Assembly: GCA_032164245.1 (NCBI GenBank)
Contig: JAVMKO010000001.1
Span: forward strand, 288,555,041-288,619,040
Direction of reading: 5' to 3'
Length of the DNA: 64,000 nt
Origin: Sternotherus odoratus
Taxonomy: Eukaryota; Chordata; Testudines; Kinosternidae
Shown here: one piece after another, positions 1-11,473 of the stretch
Numbering within the stretch: the first letter of the stretch is position 1
How the letters are laid out: every line of letters starts with the position of its first letter
Program-made: the position numbers and the translations under genes
Notes under the pieces: generated by a model
Seen by the model: only the letters and a program-made list of their open reading frames with translations
Told to the model about the DNA's origin: nothing
The model's database searches: none

Positions 1-270
1 GGCTGTGAAGGTTAGGACTATAACAGAGTTTAATAGAGAACTGGATAAATTCATGGAGGTAAAGTCCATCAAAGGCTATTAGCCAGGATGGGTAAGGAAT
101 AGTGTCCCTAGCCTCTATTTGTCAGAGGGTGGAGATGGATGGCAGGAGAGAGATCACTTGATCATTACCTGTTAGGTTCACTCATTCCAGGGCACCTGGC
201 ATTGGCCACTGTCGGTAGACAGGATACTGGGCTAGATGGACCTTTGGTCTGACCCAGTATGGTCTTTCTT
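1..270 (+). mobile_element. CR1 LINE 3' end (5' part cut by window edge)
   Basis: It shows the turtle CR1 tail: the GTGAAGG..ACTATAACAG block, GAGAACTGGATAAATTCATGG, the GATCACTTGATCATTACCTG block, and a terminal CTTTGGTCTGACCCAGTATGG. The same blocks recur in the copy at 22,463-22,925. The element is 5' truncated or continues left of the window. Confidence 0.85.
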
Positions 271-826
271 ATTTTCTTTTGTATATGTGCTGCATGTGGC
301 CTATATTTCATTTTAGGGATCATAACATGTTCAAGACAGGGAAATAGTGCTTTCTGCTCTGTATAGTCCACCTGGCTTGCAGATCACAGCTCTCTGAGAT
401 GTGTGCTGTCAGACTTTTCAGTAGGGATGGGCAAGAAATGGGGAAATAATTCATCAAGTATCTCATCTGGCTGGATTTCAATGAGTTCAAATATATTTTG
501 TGATTTAACCAGCTCGGTAAAGTGGATAAAAGGTAGGGGGGAAATGGGATAATTTATCCATAAAATGTCACCAAATGTGTTGAATAATTTATTCTGTGAA
601 TATTACTTGATCCACTTTAATCCTGAGGCATCACTGTATAGATACATGGTATATAATGGTACATAGGAGCGCTATGTATGATGGGGCTTGTTAACATAAA
701 AATCCAGACAGGATTCTCTGTAATATCAGACCTAAGGCCAGTGACAATGCACCCATGTCAATATGGAGTATGAATGAAGTCTTAACTCATGAATCATTAG
801 CTCCATATACTAGCAATAAAAGACAT
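271..826. other. Upstream intergenic DNA, nothing identified
   Basis: AT-leaning sequence without coding signal or recognised repeat. Confidence 0.5.
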
Positions 827-942
827 TGGGTCAGGTTCTGATCTCACTTATGCCAGTGTAAATCCGGAGTAATTCCATCAACTTCATTAGAGTTAATCCA
901 GATTTACATAAACCTGTGTAACTGAGAGGAGAATTTGGGCCA
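827..942. repeat. Palindromic MITE
   Basis: The arms are imperfect reverse complements: GTAAATCCGGAGTAATTCCA (about 858-877) pairs with TAGAGTTAATCCAGATTTAC (about 889-908). The outer ends (GGGTCAGGTTCTGA / GAATTTGGGCCA) fit a widespread sauropsid foldback family. Related diverged pieces are at about 1,000-1,080, 7,720-7,810, 19,133-19,206, 36,010-36,110, 40,915-40,990 and 45,100-45,180. Confidence 0.6.
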
Positions 943-1489
943 ATGCAGAGCTGTTTTCAATAAACTCCCAAAGTCCCATTAAAACCAAAGCAAGATTACA
1001 GGCCAAATGCTGAACTACTGTAAATCAGGGGAGATCCAATGTAGTCAATAGACTACGCCAATTAACTCCAGTTGAGAATATGGTGGTACATGTTTTCACG
1101 GCCAAAGCACCTTTATACACCATGGGTCTAACTCAGAGCCCATTGAGGTCTGTTGCTTTAATGTGCTTTGGATCAGGACCGTAACATGGTGCTGAGTGGG
1201 GAGAAGACCCTCTTTTTAGATGCTTAAGTTTCAACCACAGAAGAAGAAAAATTGGGAGCCTGAAAACATCAGTTTTTCTAGATGGCTAATAACTAGCATA
1301 GACTGCCTTTTAGGTGTTCTTAAGGATTAATAGATGCAAAATACTGTGGCCTTTGTTAATATAGGAGTTCACCTCACTGGGAAAGGGGTGTCATACCTAC
1401 CTCAGGGAGGCATTGCAAGGTTTAATTACAGACTCTACAGCAATTGAAGATTCCTACATGAAAGATGCTGTATAAGTGCCAAGTATTAT

Positions 1490-1660
1490 TAGTATTTATT
1501 TGTATTACTGTCCCCCACTGAGCCCAAGGCCCTTTTGTGCTAGGTGCTGTACAAACATATGTTAAGAGACAGTCCCTGTCCATAAAGATTAAACAAAGGA
1601 TGGAAAGGGAAACTGAGACACTGAGCGGTGACGTGATTTGCCTAAGCATGTCTAAAGCGG
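1490..1660 (+). repeat. Old L2/MIR-type repeat fragment
   Basis: It contains GTGCTAGGTGCTGTACAAAC, then a GACAGTCCCTGTCC block and GGGAAACTGAGACACTGAG, the usual order of blocks in these old dispersed repeats. The open frames across it (1,537-1,878 and the minus-strand frame) are shadows. Confidence 0.55.
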
Positions 1661-2820
1661 AGCCGGGACTAGAGCATCGGGCTGCTCTGCTCTACCCACT
1701 GAATCAGGGCTGCTGCTCTGTTCGTAACTTGGCACTGCTGGTATGTAGGACCAAGAGACCCCCAGCAGCAGAGAATCGGGATCAGAGCCATTTCCATCCT
1801 TTAGCGTCTCCCTCCACCCGAAGATCTTTAGACCCATTACACATTCAGAATGCGGGGGGAAGGGGAATGAAGATGTAGGGCCAGACCCGGGTCCCACTGC
1901 GGTGAAGGGGAGTGTCAATGGCCCTTGGAGGTACAGTAGTTCCAGATCCGACAGGGCCTTGCTAATTTCAGCGAGGACATCATAGACTGTAGCATGAAAT
2001 CCAGCGAGCAGGTGGCAGCAGCAGCCGCATCCCCTTTCAATGGGCGCTGTGGCATTATTTAAAAATCAATAACGTGACAGGTTATCGATTTCCCCCCTCC
2101 CCCCGCTAATTGCAGGGGGGGGGTCACAGGCCTCCCAGGGTCCAGACTCTTTGCTTGGTCCCCCGGCTGTCCGCGATGGCTCCCTCATCTCTCCCCAGCT
2201 GTTGGGCACAAACCAACCTCTGTCTCTTGGGGGTGAGGACTGAAGGGAATTCCCCGTGGGGGGCAGGTTCTCCGCGGGCCTCCTGCGCTGCAGGGTGTCT
2301 CCCCTGAAGCGGCTGGCAGGGCAGGCGCCTGCATGAGGCAGAGCCCGGCTCCGATCCAGTCTGTGCCACCTGCTGCGTGCGTTGTAACCTCGCCCCGCGT
2401 CCCTGTCGGCCCGGGAATCCCTCCCCCGCAGGGAGCAGTGGAAACATCCCTGCGTGCCGGGGCGGGGGCCGGAGCCCAGCCCCGCCCGTGTCTGAGCATC
2501 CCCGCGCTGCCCTTGCAACCCGGCCAGTCTGGGCTCTTTGCAAACAGGCGGGCGGGAGGCGGGGGGTGTGGGAAGCGAGAGGCGGTTTCCTGCTTCCCAG
2601 CTCCGAACAGCTGGCGGGGTTTGCACGGGCGCGTGTGGCCGCCCGGGATCTCCGGAGAAGACGAGGCGGCCCCGCTGGGGCGGAGGCGCGGGCGGCTGTC
2701 GCCCCCCCCGAGCCAGGACAGAGCCGCGCCCGACTGACCCCCGCGCGCCCGGGGGCGCTGCGCCCGGCGGAGGAGCGGACGGGCTGGGCGCGTCGCGAGG
2801 CGGGAGCGGAGCCCGGGTGC

Positions 2821-2848
2821 ATGCGGCGAGCCGGCGGGGCGGCCCGGG
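2821..2848 (+). promoter_or_regulatory. Upstream ATG overlapping the GAB start out of frame
   Basis: An ATG lies 28 bases before the GAB ATG, in a different frame. It has T at -3, a weak context, and its frame stays open through the exon. If transcription starts upstream of it, it could lower initiation at the GAB start, though leaky scanning past it is likely. Confidence 0.45.
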
Positions 2849-2920
2849 ATGAGCGGCGGGGAAGTGGTGTGCGCCGGCTGGCTGCGCAAGTCGCCCCCGG
2901 AGAAGAAGTTGAGACGATAC
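2849..2920 (+). CDS. GAB2: Exon 1 of a GAB-family docking adaptor (GAB2 slightly favoured over GAB1)
   Basis: The 24 codons begin [14 protein letters not shown] and end [10 protein letters not shown], the conserved start of GRB2-associated binding proteins. This is the first strand of the N-terminal PH domain, which binds PIP3 at the membrane; the rest of the protein recruits GRB2, SHP2 and PI3K downstream of receptor tyrosine kinases. The exon stops after a complete TAC codon at a GTGAGT donor (2,921-2,926), so the intron is phase 0. The ATG has G at -3. Paralogue choice is uncertain: the eight-residue lead with Glu-5 resembles GAB1, the RRY ending resembles GAB2, and Ala-9 matches neither (Ser in GAB1, Thr in GAB2, from memory). 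GAB3 is a poorer match. The remaining exons lie beyond the window. GAB family confidence is high; GAB2 specifically is about 0.55. Confidence 0.85.
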
Positions 2921-3650
2921 GTGAGTAGCCCGGGAGTAGGGGGCGGGTCCCGGGGGGTGCCCCGGGGCAGGGCGCTCAGCTGGGAGCGGAGCCCGGGGGA
3001 GGGCTCGGGTGCGGGGCGTCGCCGGCTCCGGGCACCGCGGTGACCCCCAGGAGCTCCGGGCTTGGCAGCCGCGGGGATCCCGGGGACGATCCGCGGCAGC
3101 GGGATGCTCAGTCCTGAGCCGGGCGGAGCCCCGCCGCCGAGCCGGGCAGTCCCGGGGCGTGACGCTGGACCGGAGGGAGTCGGTGCTACTGGGCTGGGCT
3201 GGTCCGCGCAGCCCCCCGCTACGGGCACCCGGCTCCTGCCTTCCCGGCGGGCGAGGGGCCCCTAGCGCCGCGTCCCCGCACCTGCCGCCCCGGGTGCGGG
3301 GCTGGTTCCCGGCTGCAAACGCCCCTGCAAGCGGCAGGGACTTGATCCCGGGGCGGGCCCGGCGGGGAGGGAGCTGCAGGCTCGGTGCGTGGGCCGGGGC
3401 TAGACACGGGCCAGGCGGAGGCCGGTCCTGGGACACATCTGCAGGCGTCTCCGGCCGGCGGCGATCTGCGGCCGGGAGTGGCTGGAGCAGTGGCCGGGGC
3501 CAGGACTCCGAGTCCCAGGGCCGCTGCTCAGCTGGCGCCGGCGGGGGCAGCGCCGTTCAAGTCAATGGAGCCCGGCTCTGGCGAGGATCGCGCCCCAGTC
3601 TTCGCCGGGAGGGATGCGGGCAGCGGGGCTGGGGATGTGGATGCGGCTCA

Positions 3651-4436
3651 AATCAGTGTCCAGTGTGGGTCTGCTGCTCCCCCTTCCCCAGATGGGGCCG
3701 TGCCTGTGGGGAGTCCAGGACAAAGGAGGATTTGGGGCAAGGGGAGCAATGGCCATAGACTAAGCGCTACAGATGTAGATCCCTTGGCTCTTCCCATGTC
3801 TTCTGCAGGCCAGGGGAGCCCCCACGCACCCTGCAGAGCTCAGCTCCACAGCTACAGACCCTCAGATGAGCTCCTGGGACAGAGCCAAATTCTCCGCTAG
3901 TGTTACTCCATGGAAGCCAGTGGAATTAAAGCAGCAGAGAGCTTGGCTCACAAATGCTGCAGATTATTATGTTGTCCACCAGGATGTCCTGACTGGTTAA
4001 AGAGACTCAAAACATTTCCCCACCCCGCTCTCCCACTGAAGGTGCTCGGTGTTTGGTGTTTCTGTGCCTTGCACAAGGAAACCATCTGAGCTCAGGCCCA
4101 GATCTCAAAGATAATTAGGCACCTTAGCGTCTCTACACCTGCCAGAATGACTATGTAGCCTCTGCAAGGGTGTGCTTCCAAGCAATGATCCTTCCAGCCA
4201 CGTGGCTTTCCAGCTTTACCAGAGACTCACCCGTCTGACCACTGGAACCAAGGAGGACTGAAGGACAAGGGGGTTAGATTCCCATCCTGTCTTCTTAGGG
4301 AGACTGGGCTTTATCCCTTGGTGAGGAAGCAGCCATAGGAAAGGAACACACAAAGGAACAAGGGTTAGGTTAGATACTTCACAGTGAATGTCTGAGTCCA
4401 GTTTAACTTTCTTCTAACCCATGCTAGCTAATTTGG
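3651..4436. other. Intron DNA, no feature identified
   Basis: Composition returns to normal after the CpG island. I see only a short piece near 4,092-4,130 (AGATCTCAAAGATAATTAGG) that is also present at 6,265-6,290 and belongs to a dispersed palindromic repeat. Confidence 0.45.
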
Positions 4437-4616
4437 GTTAAAATAGCAATGAAGACCAGGCAGCTTCAGTTAGCAGCCTCAGTTAAAGCTAATAGGGCAG
4501 CCTGGGGTTCAACTCAAGCTGCTAACCTGAGTTAAAAGCAGAGTTGCCATGTCTTCACTGCTGGGTTAACCCGAATTAAGAACACACCTTTTTTTGCAGT
4601 GTAGACAAACCCTATT
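4437..4616. repeat. MITE fragment with GTGTAGACAA end
   Basis: It carries internal TTAACCCGAATTAAG-type inverted pieces and ends in GCAGTGTAGACAAACCC, the outer end of a common turtle MITE group with AGGGCTTGTCTACAC-type termini. The left end is not clear. Confidence 0.45.
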
Positions 4617-6224
4617 ATCTCTGCATTACTGTTCACTCCTGTGTCTGCGCAAAGAGCGGCATCCTTTAAACTCTCCCTTATCTTTCTTTTTGAGAACAGC
4701 TCTGAACACCTTTGCCCTCAAGTGCAGCGATATTCTATCTTGGTAGAACTGGTTTTATTTCCTAAGCTCCCCCCTTGTCATTAGCGTTAATTATTTAACA
4801 TTCGCCAAATGCTTTGAAGACATAAAGGGCTATCGAAGTGCTATCATTAGTCATTGAGATCAAACAGTTCCTGGAAGTTGTAAAGAATCTGAACAGCAGC
4901 TATGCCACATTCTGGACTTATTAAAATCAATCCTATTGCCTTGCGCTCTGCATCTGAAGAAGTCACTGGACGGCACTAGTGTAACGGTATGTCATCACAT
5001 GGCTCTGAAAAGTGGGTGTATGAAGCTGCTATCTTCTGACTCGGCAGACCCACTCCCTGGGTGAATTCAGAGTAATATCTGCTGACACTAGTGACAAAAA
5101 TAAATGTCCGCTGGCTTCTAGCACTTCAGAGCCAGCATAGCTTTGGGAGAGCAAAGTGGTTGCTAGTTTGCCTTGGGCTGCAGGCTCTTTAACGGCTTAA
5201 GCATCATAGCAAAGATGTGAAAATAGGCAGATATTATTAGTCCCATTTTACAGATGGGGAAACTGAGGGAATGACTCAAAATTAGCCAAGCAGTGAATGG
5301 GCGCAGTTCCATAGATTTCATAGATGCTACATCTGCTGATGCTGGGGGTGAGATTAGATCCATTTAGGTTCCCATACCATTCCTGTTATCACTGTAGTAT
5401 GTCAGGATCAACCAGAGAAAGTGTGATTTGCCCAAAGCCACTGAATAAATCCAGTGCTCCCGATTCCCAGTTCCATTCTCTAGCCACTAGGCATGTTACT
5501 TTGGTCTTAATTTATTTAAACAATTGGATTTTTTTTACATTAGAGTTCTTAAAAAGACCAAACTCTGAAAACACAGTGTATTTATTTAGGCTTTCGAGCA
5601 GCTGGGCAGATTCATTTTGTGTGCTGAGCAATGGAGGCTGCCTTTAGGTTAATGGAGCAAAGCACTGTCCTCCTACAAAAATTAATTGCCACCACTGAGT
5701 CACTGGTACCTTTAACTTATCAAATGTCATTAACTGTCCAATGAAAGAGCACTCACTTAGCCTTGTGCTCTGGCATTCCAGCAAGAGTAAATCTTTTAAA
5801 TGCTGTGTATGAGAGTGTGAAATGCTGGAGGCTAACGATAAAGATTTGTGCATATAAGGGTGCCTTTCATCCAGCTAGATCCCACAGCACTTTGCAAGCC
5901 GCATATGTTTTAGAAAACACCTTACCCTTCCTTGGAAATGCAGCCATCTCTGGGGTGAAATGCTTTAGCTTTCAACAGCGCACAGCAATGCTACTCAATG
6001 TTTTCAAGATGGGATGTGACGAAGGAAGCTATAAACAAATGTCACTCAAGGGGATACCATGTTCCTGGGGCTGGAAGTTAGAGGTGGATTCTAGTCCTGT
6101 CTCTCACATTGGCTTCCCCAGTGTTGTGCAGAAAGTCAGTTTGGCCACAGTTGCCAAAAGTGGCCACCGTTTTGCCACTCTTGGGTGCCCATCTTGAAGC
6201 TTTTGGGTCTGAATTTCAGAAGTC

Positions 6225-6315
6225 CTGAGCACTCACAGCTCCCACTGAAATCCAGGCCTTCAGGCCCAGATCCTCAAAGATAATTAGGTGCCTAACTCAT
6301 TGAAATTCATGGGCA
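6225..6315. repeat. Half of a palindromic dispersed repeat
   Basis: GGCCCAGATCCTCAAAGATAAT followed by AGGTGCCTAACTCATTGAAAT matches a foldback family also seen at 4,092-4,130. The second arm is decayed. Confidence 0.4.
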
Positions 6316-6319
6316 TTAG

Positions 6320-7350
6320 GTGTTTCCATACTTTTGTGTGTTTGGGTCTCTGTGTTTCCAGACGAGTGCCCAAAAGTCAATGACTGGCTTGAAAACATTG
6401 GCCTTAGCCGTTTTTCCATTTTCCAACCTGGAGACAGGGTGGTGAGAATGTTTACCATGGCTACCCGACAGGAGTCTGCAAGGTGTAGCCCAGTCATGTA
6501 TGCTCAAAATGCTCACACAGAAGGTGCTAGATCAGCACCAAGTAGAGAGTGTCAGTGTGGTCAGGAATCTGAGGTGAACACCTCTACTCTTGTACAATGT
6601 GTGGTGGTCTCTGTCATGAAAACAAGCAGCCAGGATCTCCGTTTTCCATCTCCTTAGGAAGACAACCTCCCTGCCCCACCCAGCAACAGAGTTCCTCCCA
6701 CTGCATTGGCTTCTGTACTGATTGAGAAGGAAGAGTGCCCCCTATTGAATTAGCTGCATTGTTCCCTCTATTACTATCATGACTTGTGCTCTGAATTCAA
6801 ATCCCAGGTGGACCCCTCTGACTATGAGTTGCCATTAGCTGGGATTTGGCTCATTTGGGATTCGACTCCAAGAAACTGTTCCGTAGTGTTATTTTATTTT
6901 TATTCTCCAACGTGATTAAAAAACCCTTAGAAATGTGTCTCTTCCGTAGGTGTTGGGCTAGGGGCGTGTTGCTGAAGTGCAGTTAGGAGGCACAGTGCTG
7001 CCTTGTGGAAAGTGGTGCCAAATGAAGATCCGGATATCTGGACTCTGTGACACTCTTGGTAAGGGGGTGGGTGCAAAACCCAGGGGCCTATCCAAATTTG
7101 ACCTTGTACAATTTCCCAACCTCCCTCCAGGTTCAGTGGGGTAATGATATGCCTCTTCACATCCTGCCTGATAGCGCGGTACATGGACTCAGTGCATTGT
7201 CCAGAAGCCACTGTTTCACTTGACAGCCAGCTGCATTTCAGTGGGGGGGGGAGGGGGGGGGGAAAGAGATTTGATCCTTTGTGTGTTGTTTCTTTGTAAA
7301 GTGCTATGAGAGCCCTTTGCACTCAGGATCAGAAGCTGCAGTTCTGTCTC
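6320..7350. other. Intron DNA with a G-run only
   Basis: No gene or clear repeat is seen. A poly-G stretch interrupted by one A is at about 7,243-7,262. The 131-codon minus-strand frame across it is not coding; its proline run comes from this G-run. Confidence 0.45.
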
Positions 7351-7364
7351 CCATCCTTTGTCTT

Positions 7365-7470
7365 GCCTATTTAGGCTTTTAGCTCTTTGGGGAGGGGCTG
7401 TGACTTACTAAGTGTTTACACAGGTTTAGCACAATGGGGACCTGATCTCAGCTGGAGTTGAGGTCAGAAT
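7365..7470. repeat. L2/MIR-type 3' fragment
   Basis: TTAGCTCTTTGGGGAGGGGC and TTTAGCACAATGGGGACCTG are the characteristic blocks. The same type recurs at 13,870-14,000, 34,190-34,325 and 53,235-53,350. Confidence 0.45.
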
Positions 7471-7984
7471 GGCAAGAATCCTAACAATTTCAGGTCCGAG
7501 GGAGTGAAGATACAGTATGCAATTACAGAAGAGCACTTTGCCACTCCTAAAGTTACTGTGTTGCTGTGTAATTCTGGGAGTAAACTATCTCTTATCCTCT
7601 GATCAAACCATTGTGCTCCACCCCGATTATCTTCATACTGCAGTGTAATGAGAAAGCATTATCTAAAAAGTTATATCTGTGCTTCTCAGCTAAGCCCTCT
7701 ATGTTTTAAACAAAAGTATGGGGCATGAGTCTCCCCTGTCACTGGTCTTGCACCAGTGTAGCTCAGTTCATTTCTGTGGTCTTGCAGTGGTGTAAATGGG
7801 AGGCAAATCAGACCTTCAGTATGTAAAATGTGCATCACAGGTCACTTCTGCACCAGGGGCACAGAGTCTCACCAGATCTCCAGTAAGAAAAGGACCCATT
7901 CTTCCTTCCTGATGCAAGCACATGAGAGAAATGGGAGTGTCCCAGGCTGGCAGGGTTTTCCTGCAACCTGTTAGCAGAGGTTGA

Positions 7985-8300
7985 TCCTGCTAGGAAAGGG
8001 TTACATAGGTTCTGTTGACTCATTGAGGCAGGTGGCTAATTTATTTTCACCTGGATATAAAAGAGGTGGGAGTGGCTTCCCTGAAGAGAAGATCTAGGGT
8101 GTGGGCTAAGCAGCACTGATTGAGGAAAGAAACTGGGGAGCAGCCAAGCCTGGGAAGAACACTTGAGCTGAACTTGATGTTATGGTTAAGGAAGGCGGTG
8201 AGTTGTGACTATGTTTCAGAGGAGGCTGGGGAAGGCTCTGGGTTGCATAGAGCTATGCACCTGGGGAGAAACCTCCCCTGCCCCTAGCTGTGCCGCTCAA
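7985..8300 (+). mobile_element. Possible LTR promoter fragment
   Basis: A TATA-like GATATAAAAGAG lies near 8,055 in a stretch resembling turtle LTR promoters: a bipartite leader, then a purine-rich GAGCTGAACTTGATG block. No terminal TG/CA ends or target duplication were found, so this is tentative. Confidence 0.25.
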
Positions 8301-9425
8301 TGCTAAGAAATGGGCATCTAGCAAAATATACATCGTTTCAGGGCCTGGAGTCTTAATGGCTGCTCATTAAATTAGAGAGCGTGAGAGGTTGTCGTCTGCA
8401 TGGAGAGGAATGGCAAAGGTACCTGAGAGAGACTTCGGTGGATTCCTACCAACATGTGACCTGTCTGGTGGCCATTTAAACACATGTAGGAAGTCCTCAG
8501 GCCTGTGTAGGGCACCACAGATATTGTTGGACAAACTCATCCCTGGTAGAAGAGATTCCAACTCCATTGACGTTGACCGAGTGTGTCTCCGATGTCCGCT
8601 GCGAATTTTCACTGCTGTATCCAAATTGCCCCTTATGAACATATGGTTGGGATCAGAACTCTGATCCACCGAGTGCTTCCAGCAGCAACCAGCACTTGAT
8701 GTTCCAGCAGAAGGAGGAACATACCTTTATTATCCTGCATTAGAGCTGGAAAAAACCTATTCGGTCAGCAAACACAACTCCTCTGCTGGTGGAGGAGTTG
8801 TGTTCCTTATAGTGTCCATGTTGCACCACACCAATGATGCAATGCTGTATGGAGATGTGATCCCTAAACCGGCTGGACAATGTGATGCACTACAACTGGC
8901 TGTTCTGCTCCCTTCTTCTACTTATTGGTCATAAAAATACCAAGGCCTTTTTTATAGCCAGCCATAATATTTGACTGGGGAGGACCCAGGCTTATAGTCT
9001 TATTTCGTTGCGCTGGAATTTACATCTATAACTCCCCATCCTTGGAGACCAAGAGTTATATTGGCTGCATATCCTGAACAATATGTATTTGCCTCATGCT
9101 TTGGCTTTGGTAACGTTGCTTGAAAGAATTTTTCTCTCTCTGTCAAGCCTGCATCATGACATCAGGACTGGCCCATGTCCCTGGCAAAGTCCACTGTGGA
9201 CATAAAAGATTGATGATGGCACAACGTAAGTTGAACTTAAGAAAGGCAAATAGCACTTAAGGAAAGTATAATAGGAAGCTGGATTAATTTTTCTTTGGAA
9301 GAGACCAGAAGTGATATTAAATGGCCTTTCACAAACAAACGTCCCATGCAATGGGTGATGTAATACTGTTTACTGGACCAAAGCAGATATTCGTGACTTA
9401 GATGCAGAGCAAATATTACAAATTA
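8301..9425. other. Intron DNA, nothing identified
   Basis: Overlapping 91- and 100-codon frames on opposite strands at 8,367-8,669 show no recognisable protein. Confidence 0.4.
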
Positions 9426-9439
9426 TGTATTTGTGTTAC

Positions 9440-9700
9440 CGGCACCAGGGGGGCTGTCAGGATTGGGCATCCATAGTGCAAAGTGCTGTAGAAACACACA
9501 GTAACAGACAGTCCCTGCCCTGGAGAGCTTACAGTCTAATGGACACAATAGTTAAAAGACAAAGAAAGCATTACTGCTCTTGAGATCAGCGGACTTGGCC
9601 AAGAGCACACAGGGTAGCCTGTGGCAGAGTAGGGAATTGAACTTGGATCTCCTGGGTGCCAGCAGCCTACAGTGTCTTAAACACAAGACCATCCTTCCTT
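9440..9700 (+). repeat. L2/MIR-type repeat
   Basis: It shows a GTGCTGTAGAAACAC.. GACAGTCCCTGCCC.. GAGCTTACAGTCTAA block followed by GCACACAGGGTAGCCTGTGG and a GAACTTGGATCTCCTGG piece, in the normal order. Confidence 0.55.
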
Positions 9701-9884
9701 TCTGAAGGCCTACTGGTCATTTAAGCCCCCCTTTAATAAAAATAACCAATACTACTTAGCCATTGCATCCAGAGATCTCAAAGCATTTTATAAATGTGAG
9801 TAAGCATCAGTATTCCCATTTTTCAGAGAGGTGTATGACTTTCTCAAGGACACATTGCAGCAGTGGCGGTATTGAGTCCTAACT

Positions 9885-10185
9885 TAAGACAGCTGACACT
9901 TTTTTGGACAAAAAAAAATTTTTTGAGCAAAAAAATGCAGATTCAGTGACACCGAAATGTTACGCGAATTCATGTTGGTTTCACCAAATTGTGTCAGTTG
10001 GGGTAAAAAATTAAAATGTTGCATTTTGAAATTTTCACAATGAAATATTTCAATTTTATTTTTAGTTTGATTCAAATGTTGTTTCAAAATTCTCTTTTTA
10101 AAATGTTTTAAAATGGTCAGAATTGGAAATGAACTCTTTTGATGGTGTTAAATTGAAACATTTTGTTTGACCTGAAATGATTTTT
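9885..10185. repeat. AT-rich MITE-like repeat
   Basis: Runs of A and T with repeated GAAATTTTC, GAAACATTTTG and CAATTTTATTTT motifs. The same texture, with TTTTCACAGGAAAATTT blocks, occurs at 16,351-16,838, 38,010-38,260, 42,472-42,710 and 61,370-61,450, so it is a dispersed family. Confidence 0.4.
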
Positions 10186-10239
10186 TTATTTGTTGGAATT
10201 GCCAGAGAACTGAAAAGGCTATTATTTGCATAGCTGTAG

Positions 10240-10692
10240 TTCTTAGAAAGAGGATGGAAAAAGTTCAGAGAGAGAACAGTCCTTGTAGTGATTGAATCAA
10301 AGAGCTCGCTCCATTTAGTTTAACAAAGACAAGGTTAAGGGGTGACTTGTTTACAGTTTCTAAGTACCTATATGGGGAACAAATATTTATTTGTAGGCTC
10401 TTCAATATGAGCAGAGAAGGGTGTAACACAAGCCAGTAGCTGGAAGTTGAAGCTAGACAAATTTAGACTGGAAATAAGGCAAAAATGTTTACAAGTGCAA
10501 GTAATTGACCATTGCAACAATGGTCAGGATGGATTCTCCATCACTGACAAATTTTAAATCAATATTGGATGTCTTTCTCAAAGGATCTGCTCGAGGAGTT
10601 ATTTTAGGGAAGTTCTCTGGCCTGTGTTACTCAGGAGGTCAAGCTAGGTGATCACAATGGTCCATTCTGGCCTTGGAATTCAAGAATCTAAC
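10240..10692 (+). mobile_element. CR1 LINE 3' end
   Basis: It carries the CR1 C-terminal and 3' UTR blocks: GGAAATAAGGC, GACCATTGCAACAATGG, GGGAAGTTCTCTGGCCTGTG and CTAGGTGATCACAATGGTCC, ending near GAATTCAAGAATCTA. It is 5' truncated and carries several frame-breaking changes. Confidence 0.8.
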
Positions 10693-10859
10693 TCCTAGGT
10701 CCCTGCTTTGTGCACTAAAAAAACCACACAAGCTCTTTCCTTCTACAGTTACCCTGACACTGGACAACATTACACAAATTGACTCTATTTCCCCATGTTA
10801 ACTATCCCCCTACTATTACTCACACCTGTCTGAAATGGGCCATCCTGATTACCACTAAA

Positions 10860-11092
10860 AAAGTTTTCTTCTGCTGACAGCTCATCTTAATTAATTAGCC
10901 TTTTAGAGTTGATATGGCAACTTTCACCTTTTCATATATATATACCCACTGTATGTTCTATTCTGTGCATCTGAAGCTGTAGCCTATGGAAGCTTATGCC
11001 CAAATAAATTGGTTAGTCTCTAAGGTGCCACAAGTACTCCTCGTTCTTTTTGTGGATACAGACTAACACGGCTGCTACTCTGAAACCTGTCC
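10860..11092 (+). mobile_element. Penelope-like element 3' terminal segment
   Basis: The stretch GGTTAGTCTCTAAGGTGCCA, then GTGGATACAGACTAACACGG and CTGCTACTCTGAAACC, is the 3' end of the same element type found inverted at 56,514 (AGCCGTGTTAGTCTGG.. GGCACCTTAAAGACTAAC). The coding part is missing. Confidence 0.65.
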
Positions 11093-11473
11093 TCCTCCTC
11101 ACTACACTTGCTATGAGACTGGATACCCACCCATTCCACCTCTTCCCTCCTGCCCCTGCCATGGCATATACCCACTTTCCCCAAGAGGTCATCCGAGAAG
11201 GGGTTAAAATTAGCATTAGAAACATGCTAGTGAATATTACAAGCACCGGGCTTTGGCTCTGTAATTTTATGGGATTTTAATTGCTGTATCGTGTGACACA
11301 CCTTAATTATCACTTGGTGGAGAGGCGTCATATAAATACAGTCTGTTGTTATTTCCTCATATGATGCTGCAAACTAAGAGCCCATTCTGCAGCCTTTGCT
11401 AATCTGAATCGTGTTGATAAAGGAAGTCCGGTCAACCTGTAAGCTTTGCTTAGCACTCATACCCACAGCTCTG

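Larger units (their letters stand above)
2080..3650. promoter_or_regulatory. CpG island promoter around GAB exon 1
   Basis: The sequence turns abruptly from ordinary AT-leaning DNA to very GC-rich, CpG-dense DNA near 2,080 and returns to background near 3,650. It contains GC-box-like GGGGCGG stretches (for example near 2,678) and no obvious TATA box just upstream of the exon, as expected of a broad CpG-island promoter. Coding exon 1 sits in its second half, so transcription probably starts somewhere in about 2,400-2,820; the exact start cannot be read from the sequence. Long open frames on both strands here (up to 456 codons on the minus strand) follow from the scarcity of stop codons in GC-rich DNA and are not taken as genes. 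Confidence 0.8.

Noticed and set aside
2066..3436. 456-codon minus-strand open frame and several others in the CpG island
   Set aside because: GC-rich DNA lacks stops on all frames. The translations are Pro/Arg/Ala-rich with no domain, and mutually overlapping frames cannot all be real.
5763..6197. 144-codon plus frame as a gene
   Set aside because: No domain, splice context or family resemblance. Parts (AAATGCAGCCA.CTCTGG) recur near 41,670, so it is repeat DNA.
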